From Puccinia triticina (Eukaryota; Basidiomycota; Pucciniomycetes; Pucciniales; Pucciniaceae): DNA of 64,000 nt. The notes below the pieces were generated by a model. That model ran no database searches. It was not told the DNA's origin and was given only the letters and a program-made list of their open reading frames with translations. The stretch covers positions 8,539,501 to 8,603,500 of the forward strand of contig NC_070559.1 in the NCBI RefSeq assembly GCF_026914185.1. Reading direction: 5' to 3'. Position numbers and translations under genes: made by a program. Below are positions 55,276 to 64,000 of this stretch, one piece after another (position 1 is the stretch's first letter; the number at the start of each line of letters is the position of its first letter).

Positions 55276-56276
55276 TCATAACAAAATTTTTGCGGACGGC
55301 CACGGAGATATTCTGGGATTGTGGGGGAGCGAGCAGGGCACCTTGAGTTCCCCTCTGTCCATGGAGGTGGCTAAGTGGGAAGCCCTGATGGCTTGGAGCT
55401 GAGGCCGGGCTGCTTCAGTCATGCAGCACAGTGTCATGTGAAGACACACGCGCAAATTAACCCCGGAGATTCATATATGAATCCCCCAGTGATAGAAGTT
55501 CCCGAGCTCATCGCTCCAAACTTCCCCTCTCTGTGCCCATCAGAGGCTTGCCCACTTCAGGGTTGTCTCATTTTTTTAGACACCTTTTTTCCCAGTTTCC
55601 TTCAATGTCAGAATCCTCTCCCAATAAAGCTCTTAGTCAGGTGTTGCATTAGACTCAAGACCCCAAGCTATAGAATCTTCTTGTGACACAGCTCTAAGTT
55701 AGGTGTTGCATCAGACCCGACACCCCTGCAATCTATTCTACTCCACTTCAAGCTCCTATTTAGTCGCGTGAATCACATTGAACCAGGCTCCCAGTCCGTC
55801 GCATCAGACGTCAGACCCCAAGCAAAATGAGCTCCCAGTCCGTCGCATCAGACGTCAGACCCCAAGCAAAATGAGCTCCCAGTCCGTCGCATCAGACGTC
55901 AGACCCCAAGCAAAAGTGATCATCAACTGCCGTCATCTGCATCGTAAACGTTTCAGCAACCAGAATACTGTGAAAAAAAATCAAGAAACTGCTGCCAGTT
56001 GACATGCAGCATACTCAAGGTCATTCCTAGTTGATACCAGGCTCATACAATTGAATCCCAGGTGGTACACCCTGGAATGTTTGGAAGTTCCACAGCTTTA
56101 GTCTATAGTGCAAAATGCACTAGACTGAGGAGCAGAAAACTGCTGTCTGAGGTGCACAGACCACGTCCTGAGGCAAATGCTCAGCTGGGTAGCTAGGCAC
56201 ACCAGCCCATAGGCACACACCCTTGGTGCCCAGGGAGATTCCCTCTATGTAGGCAAGAACACACACTCATTTTGAC
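55276..56276. other. no gene; small tandem repeats
   Basis: Low-complexity, repeat-bearing DNA up to the Harbinger element. The gtgttgcat(t/c)agac motif recurs near 55640 and 55697. No gene supported. Confidence 0.4.
55787..55915 (+). repeat. 44-base tandem repeat, three copies
   Basis: The unit gctcccagtccgtcgcatca + gacgtcagaccccaagcaaa + atga is repeated three times with virtually no change, so it is recent. Confidence 0.92.
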
Positions 56277-57521
56277 TAAGAGCATCCGCATTGGTGCGGG
56301 AGTAACTAGGGTTGGAGTAGATTAGCTTAATACCAGATTAGCGCTAATCCTACCCGTCACCCGCATTGGTACGGTGTAAAATCAATAATAACTGGCTACT
56401 ACTTGAGCTACTCTGTTCACCCGCATCAGCTCAATTTTACTCCACAACGATGGCGCCAAGACTCCTGTTCAACGATGAAGACCTCAATACATGACAACAC
56501 ATCCTTCATACCCGCCAAACAACCCAAGAGCTCCTGAACAAAGGCAATATGGATTATTTGAACTATAGCACCTCTGAGGACAAATCCCAAGCATCAACCA
56601 AGATGAAGATCACTTGTCAGTCCAATAAGGCCCGGGGTCATCTTGAACATCACAAAAACCTCATGAACGACTATTTCAATGAGGACTCGTGCTACGGCCC
56701 CCAGGATTTTTCTCGCCATTACCGCATGGAGAAGGGACTACTTTTGCGTATTCTAACAGACCTTACTGCACAATACCGTTACTTTTTTCAAAAGCCGGTG
56801 GGCCCGTTTTTCACTTTTTAAACTGAAAAACAGATGCAATACTGAAGGTTCTTGCCCTTCAATCTCTGTCTGCAGGATTGCACTGGGAAACTAGAATTGA
56901 GTCCTCATCAAAATCTAACAGCTCTCATTTGACAGTTGGCTTATGGAATTCTGCTCAATGCGACCAATGAGTACTGCAGACTTGGAGAGACAAAAGCCCA
57001 ATAAAATATGGTAAAGTTTTGTACTGCAATTCAAGCAACATATGGTCCAACTTAATTACGCGCTCCAAAAAAAGAAGATCTCAAGAGAATACTGGCCGAG
57101 AACACTGCTAGAGGTTTCCCTGGATGAATCGGCAGCCTAGATTGCATGCATTGGGAATGGAAGAATTGTCCAACGTCCCTTAGTGGTCAGTTCACAGGAA
57201 AAGAGAAGGCCCCGACTGTGGTTCTAGAAGCGGTCGCAACCGCTGATACCTGGATCCGGCACCCTTTTTTTGGGACATGCGGAGCTATGAACAACAAAAA
57301 TGTGTTGTACCGATCACCCCTCTTCAAATTCGCGCCAGCGGGCGCATCTTGGGGTGTTGAATTTAAAGTCAATGGCAATTTCTACAACATGCCTTACTAC
57401 CTCGTCAATGGCATCTACTACCCATGGGCTACTTTAATTCAGTCTAAATCTCTAGTCGCGCGCAACTAAACTTTTCACAAAACGGCAAGAATTGGTTTGA
57501 AAAGATATTGAGAGGACATTG

Positions 57522-58247
57522 TGGTGGTGATACCGGTACAGGCCCTCCAGATCATCAGAATCTTCAAGTCAGCAAGATCAGCAATGTCACCAGCAAGCCT
57601 TTGACCTCAAGATCCCTCAAGATCCCTTCTCATACTTTCCCACTTTGTCAAGATTCTCAATCCCTCCCAGATTTTTCCTTATGCTCTTTTTCATGTTTCT
57701 TGGTCCTAACACATGAGTCATGTGGGTTTTGTTTTGGTTGTTTGTGTGGTTTTTTGTTATTCTTTGCCCTGTCTGTTCCTTTCCTTGGTTTCTTCCTTTC
57801 TTATTATGGTTTGTTTCTTGTTTGATTGTTGTGGTGTTTTCTTCTCTTTCTTATTTTTCCTCTTTTCTTGTTTGATGTTTGTAGTTAGGGATTTGATGAC
57901 ATGTCCTGTGACATGTCACTCCCCAGAGTCCAAGTTTGAGCTCAAACTTGGAGGATGGGACGGCATGGGACTTGCTCTGATCCACAAGATTTTCCATCAA
58001 TTTTTGATCTGCTGGCAGTATCCCCAGCACTATTCCTGATCCCCTTATCATTATCATCTGATCCTCAACAAACCAACCACTGCCAAAGGTATTCCATTCC
58101 CGTCGTCTCAACAAAATCCTTCCCCCCCAACGCTATCACCTTTTCTGATCCTTATCGCTCTTCATCCGGACCACCACGAGGGCAGCCTCAAGTACAGCAC
58201 CTTTCCCCTCAACGCTCTGCCTACCGCCTGGCACAGTAGGAGTTCCA
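57522..58247 (+). mobile_element. LTR-like insert 1 in Harbinger transposase
   Basis: Runs from tgtggtggtgatacc to ggagttccaca and breaks the transposase after KDIER. The flanks share an imperfect acattg/acaatg, so the duplication is not clean. It is homologous along its length to insert 2. TG...CA-type ends (TGTGG...CCACA) suggest a solo LTR; a MITE is possible. Confidence 0.55.
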
Positions 58248-58408
58248 CAATGTTTGCGGCGCTTCAAGGCCAGTTCCAGATTCTGAGTGCCCCAGCTTTG
58301 GGCTGGGACCCAAACGATTTAAATTCAATCATGACAACATGCGTGATTCTTCACAAAATGATTGTTGAATCTTTTTCAGTGCCAAAATCATACCCTCCAC
58401 TCCCGGTG

Positions 58409-59163
58409 TGGTGGTCAAAATGGTACAGGGCCTCAAGATCAAGATTTCAAGATTTTAGATCACTCATCAGAAAATCCTCAAGAGAAGAATTATCCAGCCT
58501 CTCAAGACTCTTCAGCCTCAAGATCCTCAAGATTCATCCTCAAGATGTTCCCCTCCCTCACTTTCTCACTTCCTCAAGATTCTAACTCCCTCCCAGATTC
58601 TTTCTTTTTCTTTCTTGGTCCTAACACATGAGTCATGTGGAATTTGTTTTGTTTTCTTTTTAGATTCTTTATCATTTGATTGTGTGTTTCTTTTCTTCCT
58701 TATTCTCATTGGTGTTGCTTTATCTTTGATTGTTGTGGTGTTTTCTTCTCTTTCTTCTTTTTTTTCCTCTTTTGCTGTTTGATGTTTGTAGTTAGGGATG
58801 TGATGACATGTCCTGTGACATGTCACTCCCCAGAGTCCAAGTTTGAGTTTGAACTTGGAGGATGAAACGGCATGGGACTTGCTCTGATCCAAGAGAAATT
58901 CCATCACCCTTTTCTGATCCGCTGGCAGTATCCCCAGCACTATTCCTGATTCTTTATCCCTGATCCTGATCCCTCATCATCATCTGATCCTCAGCAAACC
59001 AACCACTGCCAACGGTATTCCATCCCCGTTGTCTCTCAGAAATCCCCCCCAACGCTATCACTTTCCGATCCTCATCTCATTTGCCGGACCACCACAAGGG
59101 CAGCCTCAACAGCACCCATCCCCTTGACGCTCTGCCTACCGCCTGGCACGGTAGGAGTTCCAC
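58409..59163 (+). mobile_element. LTR-like insert 2 in Harbinger transposase
   Basis: Second copy, from gtggtggtcaaaatgg to ggagttccaca. The flanks share CCGGT (58404-58408 and 59164-59168), a plausible 5-base duplication, and removing it joins PPLPV to STKIL in frame. It contains the same block around acatgtcctgtgacatgtca as insert 1. Confidence 0.65.
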
Positions 59164-59865
59164 ACCGGTGTCAACAAAAATTCTTCCTCCGCAACCTGAG
59201 CCTTACTCAATACAAGATCAATGTATACGCGGCATTGAAATGTGATTGGAGTTGATACATCACAACCTGACCAACAATCTCATTAGTAACTTGTGGACTC
59301 ATCTCCGAAGGAAGGCTTCATTGATTGGGATGAAATTCTTTCTTCCTGATTTTATTCTTCCTGTGTTTTTTTTGTTTTATTTCGTGATGCCTGTGCTTTT
59401 GGGCAATGAAAAATAATTTTTGGGCAACAAAAGCTTTAACAGGCAATTTGGGTGGGCAATATTTGCAATTTGAAGTGCAAAAAGCTACATAAAACTCAGT
59501 CCATTTCCGGGCTTGCCCTCCTCCTGAGCCCCCAAATGCAGACCACTCTGATTCAACATGCAATATCTAAATATTCATTTAAAAAACATGAGATAGAAAA
59601 GATCTATCCAAAAAACATGAAACAGGAAAAAGAAAAAGCAACAGATCAGGAAAGGGAAAAAAGTGGATAAAAAAAACCCTGTCAAAGTGCGTGCATCAAG
59701 TTATATCAGGAGGGGATCAAGTGGTAGAAGTTGGGAGGGGCTACTGTCTTGAGTTTGAGTTGGATTTGCAGGGTCTTCTCCATCGGAGGAGTTGTCATCG
59801 CTAGTTTGGTCCTCATTTTCATCATTGTTTTGAAGATCTGCCGCGGGACGTCTCAATGGAGTTTT

Positions 59866-60192
59866 TTAAAAGGCTGCAGACTGATGAGGAGCTGGGAGTC
59901 GGACTGGTGGTCGCTTGTTGGCAGCCGCAATAGCCTTTTGTCTTTCTTCCATGATCATTTTCTTCTCAGACAACAGATACTCTTGGGAGACTTCGTCCGG
60001 GCAGTCATCAACATTCTGAAACATGTTTGAAGATCTGCCGCGGGACGTCTCAATGGAGTTTCGTAAGTGGCTGCAGACTGATGAGGAGCTGGGAGTTGGA
60101 CTGGTAGTCCCTTGTTGGCAGCCGCAATAGCCGTTTAACCCCGGCCTGGTATGTTGCAGAAACTGGCCTCTCTTCATTTTTTTTTCAGCCAC
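59866..60192 (-). pseudogene. partial second copy of the Myb-protein C-terminus
   Basis: The segment with VSQEYLLSEKKMIMEERQKA is almost the same as the C-terminal part of the Myb-like gene at 60580-60660 and continues further (AIAAANKRPP). A tandem duplication near 59830-60110 repeats agatctgccgcgggacgtct. This looks like local rearrangement of the element's right part. Confidence 0.6.
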
Positions 60193-60559
60193 ATCTGTTT
60201 ATGATGAGAGGGCATTTAGCTTTGGAGGTAATTATGTTTCATCCAAGAGGCACCGGCTCTCAGGAGTCACTAACTAGGGGGATGGCTGTTGCCTTTTATT
60301 TGAAAAATGGGATGATCAAGGAGGGTGTTCTTGCAAAGTGGAAAGATAGAATTCAAACTGTGAAGAAGGGAAAATCAAATAATAAGGTTAAAATAAAAGT
60401 GATAGAATTGGATGATTAGTGATCAGAGAGGTGTTAGTGAAAACTGTATGTGATTCAAAATTGAAAGAGATTAAATTTACACTGCTGGTACTGCTGGTAC
60501 CGGCAGTAAGTAACTGCGGCACCAGCTGGGTGTGGTGACAGGTGCCCATTTTGGACCCC

Positions 60560-61552
60560 AGGTACCACTAGTGGTCTTTCTTGCATGATCATTTTCTTCT
60601 CAGACAACAGATACTCTTGGGAGACTTTGTCCGGGCAGTCATTGACATTCTGAAGCATGCAGGTAAGATTGGTTTTGCCTTGGTCAATCTTTATTAGCTC
60701 GGCTTGTATGTCATTTCCACATTTCACTTCTGCCAACCGTTTCACCAAGTCATTGTGAGCTAATTCAAGCAATTTAATTTTTTTCTGTTTATACAGTTCT
60801 TCAGCCTCTAACCGTTTGGCGTTTTTAACACCCATGGGTTGATCCCAACCCTTTGATTTCACGGGGCTCTCATTGGTTGAATCTTGACGATCAGGTCGAG
60901 ACAAATGGCTAATTTGGTCATTGTGTTGAGACCCCATTTGAGATTGGGTTATTACCGGCTGGATCAATCAAGAAGATTGACTTTAGGGAGCTCGGCCAGT
61001 CTTTGGTTTCTCAGCAAGGGCCATGAACTTGCGCACATGCCTCAAGAGGTGCCACGGCCAATCAAAAACAAAATGCTTGTTTTCTTGATTGTAGTACTGC
61101 TGGCGTGCATGCGTAATCCAATCCTCGGGGGAAGAGCCTGAGGCGGGGTTTTTCTCTATGAAATTGTGCAGCGCGTAGAACTTGAGGACAGCTTTTTGCA
61201 ACAATTTCCACCTGTTTATTAAATCAGAAACAAAAATTAGCTTATTTTATCAAGTGGCCAATATGTGCCAGACTGCTTACCTGCTTGTTAGACCAGTAGT
61301 ATCACGGTGAGGTCCTGGGCTGAACTGGGTGAAGTCTTTAAGGACCTGAGCCCAAAAATCACTTGCCTTCTGATTATTAGATCTGATAGGGTCTTCAGAA
61401 ACCCAAACCCAGCTTTTCGCAAGCTGCTCTTCTTCCTCTGGGGTGAAATTGCGAGCTTGTTTCTTTTTACTAGTAGTCGCGCCTGCGGGAGTGGTGGGAG
61501 AGGCAGGTGCTGGGGGTGGGGCTGAACCGTTCGGAGCAGTTGCATCGGGCAT
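60560..61552 (-). pseudogene. Harbinger Myb/SANT-like accessory gene
   Basis: Exon 1 (61281-61552) encodes a Pro/Ala-rich start and a Myb-like motif NFTPEEEEQLAKSWVWVSED. An intron 61212-61280 (GTAAGC...AACAG) joins in frame to RWKLLQKAVLKFYALHNF. The frame continues to KPKTGRAP, then meets two stops (about 60970-60985), and reopens with GVKNAKRLEAEELYKQKKI and a coiled coil, as in the NAM-associated C-terminal domain of Harbinger accessory proteins. These proteins bind the element ends and import the transposase. The stops suggest this copy is broken. Confidence 0.7.
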
Positions 61553-61823
61553 TGCGTAGACGGTAGGCTGATGTGGCTGTGTCCGTGGTGAAGATAACCG
61601 CTGTCGAGATGGCTGTAGAGTTACTCTTCAGCTTGATCCAGTGATTTTTGAATGTTCAATTTGGTTTACTCCTAGTATTAGTGAGGAGTAAAGTTACTCC
61701 CGCTTACTCCAAATTGTACTCCCGCAAGGAGTTTAGTCTGACTTAATCGGACCCTATGTGGTTGCCAAGTGGGATTAGTTATGCTAATCCTTCCTTAATC
61801 CGCGACCAATGCGGATGCTCTAA

Positions 61824-62410
61824 GAGGATTCCCTCCCGCACCGCAAGGTCATACACCACGGACGCAAAAGATCGAAAGCCTTCCAAAGTTCAATCAAAGA
61901 TTGTTCAAACTCCCCGCCAGCAAGAAGGGACGTCGCCAACTTCGTCAAACTAGTTGACCAAGTGAGTTTGAACTGAGTGTTTGAAGTCCTTTCAAACACC
62001 CATTGGATGTAATCCGATGGGCCCATGACTTCAAATAATGATTGGGTGGAGACTTCAAACAAAACGCGAAGTCTCTTCAATTATTTTTTGAATTACATTC
62101 AAATATAATTTGAACTCAGAGGTGTTCAAATTATATTCGATTGTTGTCTTTGGGATACCTTGGAGTTTCAATCAAAGCAAAGCCGATTGAAACTCGAAAG
62201 TACCTTGGAAAGTGCTCTCAGTTTGAAATGAATTCGAGCAGACTGGGAAGCAGACCGGGGCAATTGATCCCTTGCCCCCAACCCTCCCCCCTGCGCATTT
62301 TGCTCATTCTCCTTGCTAGCATTCAAATGGCTCAGAGCCCCATATGGAGCACTTGGTAATATCATTGCGTGTATAATAGCTTTTTGGACAGGTGTATAAG
62401 ATAGACATAA
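61824..62410. other. no gene seen
   Basis: Right flank of the Harbinger element, with many ttcaaa/tttgaa words. No supported gene. Confidence 0.35.
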
Positions 62411-62645
62411 CAGGTGATAGGAGCAAGAAAGAGACAGAGCAAGAGAGAGAGACAGAGCAAGCTTGAGAGAGAGCAAGGGAGGGAGAGGGAGGGAGGGAGG
62501 GAGGGAGAGAGAGGGAGGGAGAGAGAGAGAGGGAGGGAGGGAGAGAGAGGGAGGGAGGGAGGGAGAGAGAGGAAGGGAGAGAGTGGGGGGGAGAGAGTGG
62601 GAGGGAGGGAGAGAGAGCAAGCGAGGGAGGGAGGGAGGTGAGCGG
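62411..62645 (+). repeat. (GAGG/GAGA)n microsatellite
   Basis: About 230 bases of almost pure purine gagagaggga repeats. The Pro/Leu/Ser- and Arg/Glu-rich frames over it on both strands are artefacts. Confidence 0.95.
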
Positions 62646-62959
62646 ATGATATTTATAAGGTCCACTACTCCGGCGGCCCAACGTCGATCTGGACCTCAGG
62701 TGCATCTCGATCTTGGTGGTGATGTTCGAATTCTGTTTGATTGTTGTTGGCTGAGGATGATAGTCAAAGTGAAATTGAAATGACCTCGAAAGCGGTTCAG
62801 AGGGCAATCAAATGATATTCGAATAGCAGTCAAATAAGGTTTTCACCGGAGTTTCTCCGGCAACTCCCGCGGATATCCCGGATATTTGCCGGATTGAGTT
62901 TCCACTTGATTATTCCTTGAATTATTTCCCAAACATTGGGAAAAAAATTGAGTAGTATT

Positions 62960-63620
62960 TGAAATCCCAACGAGTGGGGCCACTTTGATTTTTTTTCAAT
63001 AATTTTCCATTACTTCGAACGGCGTTCGGAAAAGACGCAATTAGGAAGTGCGTCCATGGTGTACATACGCGCACATGTTGACCAGCCTTTGTCGACCGGG
63101 AGGAATCCCTCTCCATAGTACAACAGTCCATCGGGAGGAATCCCTCCCGGTCAACACCATACACCACAGTGTTGACCGGGAGGAATCCCTCTCGGTCGAC
63201 AGCACAAGATGTGTTGTGCTCCCCGCACCGCTCCTTTGGATAGCATGGTAAGCAGAAGGATCTCCACAACTTGCTCCCATGTAAACTGCTGTGGAAAAAC
63301 TGATTAAATATTGGGTGAACGCTTTGGGTATAGGAATCAGCTCCAGTTGACTTGTCCACCAACACATATTGTCGAAACTGCGAACCCAAAAATGACTTGA
63401 CTAAATAAGCTCTAATTAGTTCGATAGCGCTTCCTTCTTCTTTTTTTATGATGTCCTCATGCATGTCTGATATGTGCAAATCAAGAACATTTTAGAAGGT
63501 TTCTAGCTGCAAGGTTGGGAGTGAGAGGAATACATACCTGTAACCAGTGTTGCGTCCCGATGCAAGGCGCGCGCGGCGGACCATTCCTGTCTCCAAGCCT
63601 GCAAGCCAGAGCGCCTGGCG
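62960..63620 (-). CDS. unassigned spliced ORF
   Basis: I do not recognise this protein. A 70-base intron (63468-63537, GTATGT...ATCAG) joins an upstream GC-rich exon (QAWRQEWSAARALHRDATL) in frame to DMHEDIIKKEEGSAIELIRA and a further ~80 residues (QFRQYVLVDKSTGADSYTQ). The sequence then runs into a repeated ccgggaggaatccctc block, where coding is doubtful. The start is not defined; it may begin further right. It could be a transposon-borne or host gene exon. Confidence 0.4.
63085..63205. repeat. short inverted/direct repeats of ccgggaggaatccctc
   Basis: The motif occurs at about 63095, 63130 and 63175 with flanking gtcgac/gtcaac words, able to form hairpins. A diverged version with ataccaccac lies near 61826, just outside the Harbinger element. 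Confidence 0.65.
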
Positions 63621-64000
63621 CCGGCTGAGACGACCAGACCTGGAGAGAAGAGATCAAGAGAGACAGTGCACACCGCCAAGAAAAATGTCTATATTGGATG
63701 TACTTGCATGGAAATAAACACGCTCTGATAAATATTCAAGTAAGAAAAAGGAAACATACATCTCGCATTGTACTTCTAGATCAGTACAACAACATCGCCC
63801 ACCCACTGCCAAACATAAAAAAAGGAAAAATTGTAGTTGGGAACACAAAAGAAAGCAAGTGCGCGCGGAGAAAAAGGTGGAAGTTGGGGGAGAGATTCCT
63901 GCCCGCCCAATGGGAAGATGAGAGAAAGAAGACGAGGGGTTTTAAGTCTGGCCGTAATCGGTCCTCGGCGGCGGCGCAAACAGCGCCGGATTCCCACTTG
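63621..64000. other. no gene seen
   Basis: End of the window, rising in GC. No supported gene. Confidence 0.3.

Larger units (their letters stand above)
56549..59340 (+). pseudogene. Harbinger transposase, interrupted
   Basis: Pieces in order: 56549-56821 (N-terminal region with HKNLMNDYFNEDSCYGPQDF and SRHYRMEKGLLLRI), 57146-57469 (DDE core: CMHWEWKNCP, GQFTGKEKAPTVVLEAVA, then the Asp-like site changed to MNNKNVL, and YLVNGIYYPWA), a stop, then KDIER to 57516, 58248-58405 (ALQGQFQIL...IMTTCVILHKMIVE) and about 59164-59340 (C-terminal LISNLWTHLR). The usual second Asp (NDINVL in relatives) reads NNKNVL here. Two LTR-like inserts split the C-terminal part. Not functional. Confidence 0.8.
56280..61820. 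mobile_element. PIF/Harbinger transposon
   Basis: Ends GAGCATCCGCATTGGT...ACCAATGCGGATGCTC with TAA duplications at 56277-56279 and 61821-61823, as for PIF/Harbinger. It carries the two usual genes: a DDE transposase on + and a Myb/SANT protein on -. Both are damaged, and two related ~740-base inserts lie in the transposase. Confidence 0.88.

Noticed and set aside
62168..62807. Leu/Pro/Ser-rich and Arg/Glu/Gly-rich frames on both strands
   Set aside because: Microsatellite artefact of (gagg)n.

Overview
This window looks like transposon-dense DNA from a large-genome basidiomycete, most likely a rust fungus (Pucciniales). The evidence is short GT...AG introns, the particular Ty3/Ty1/DIRS/KDZ/Harbinger/CACTA families, and nearly complete absence of host genes. 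No database was searched; the lineage is inferred from protein family resemblance. Almost everything is a transposable element, many nested in one another. The only convincing non-transposon gene is a spliced gene for a small secreted protein (31623-32671).

Layout: (1) 1-8030, a Ty3/gypsy element on + with intact gag-pro and pol reading frames, a candidate -1 frameshift site, a spliced antisense gene downstream of pol, and a 3' LTR. (2) 8069-14520, a 6.45-kb CACTA-ended foldback element with ~650-bp terminal repeats and inverted arrays of ~172-bp units, itself hit by a solo LTR. (3) 14584-22375, a second, decayed gypsy on -, also with an antisense spliced ORF and interrupted by a solo LTR. 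(4) 23074-29398, a decayed copia element on - carrying a GC-rich MITE and a tandemly duplicated tRNA-like sequence. (5) 30117-34340, a gag scrap, the secreted-protein gene and a SINE-like sequence. (6) 34540-52735, a DIRS-order tyrosine-recombinase retroelement split in two by an 11.8-kb KDZ DNA transposon (38404-50221). The KDZ element holds an HMG-box gene and a damaged KDZ transposase, and was itself hit by a second DIRS fragment and a MITE. (7) 54480-55275, a DDE transposase pseudogene. (8) 56280-61820, a PIF/Harbinger element with transposase and Myb-like genes, broken by two ~740-bp LTR-like inserts. (9) 61824-64000, low-complexity DNA and an unassigned spliced ORF.

Most insertions are supported by target-site duplications readable in the sequence: TGA for CACTA, GATTG and CCGCT for solo LTRs, AAGACCCT for KDZ, TAA for Harbinger, and 7-bp duplications for three related MITEs. 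They give a relative order: gypsy 2 is older than the CACTA element and the CCGCT solo LTR, DIRS is older than KDZ, and KDZ is older than its MITE.

The most interesting items are the antisense, intron-containing gene present at the same relative place in two diverged gypsy elements; the KDZ transposon with an HMG-box partner gene; a MITE family with 7-bp duplications; a candidate spliceosomal intron joining gag to pol in the DIRS element; and the CACTA foldback element.
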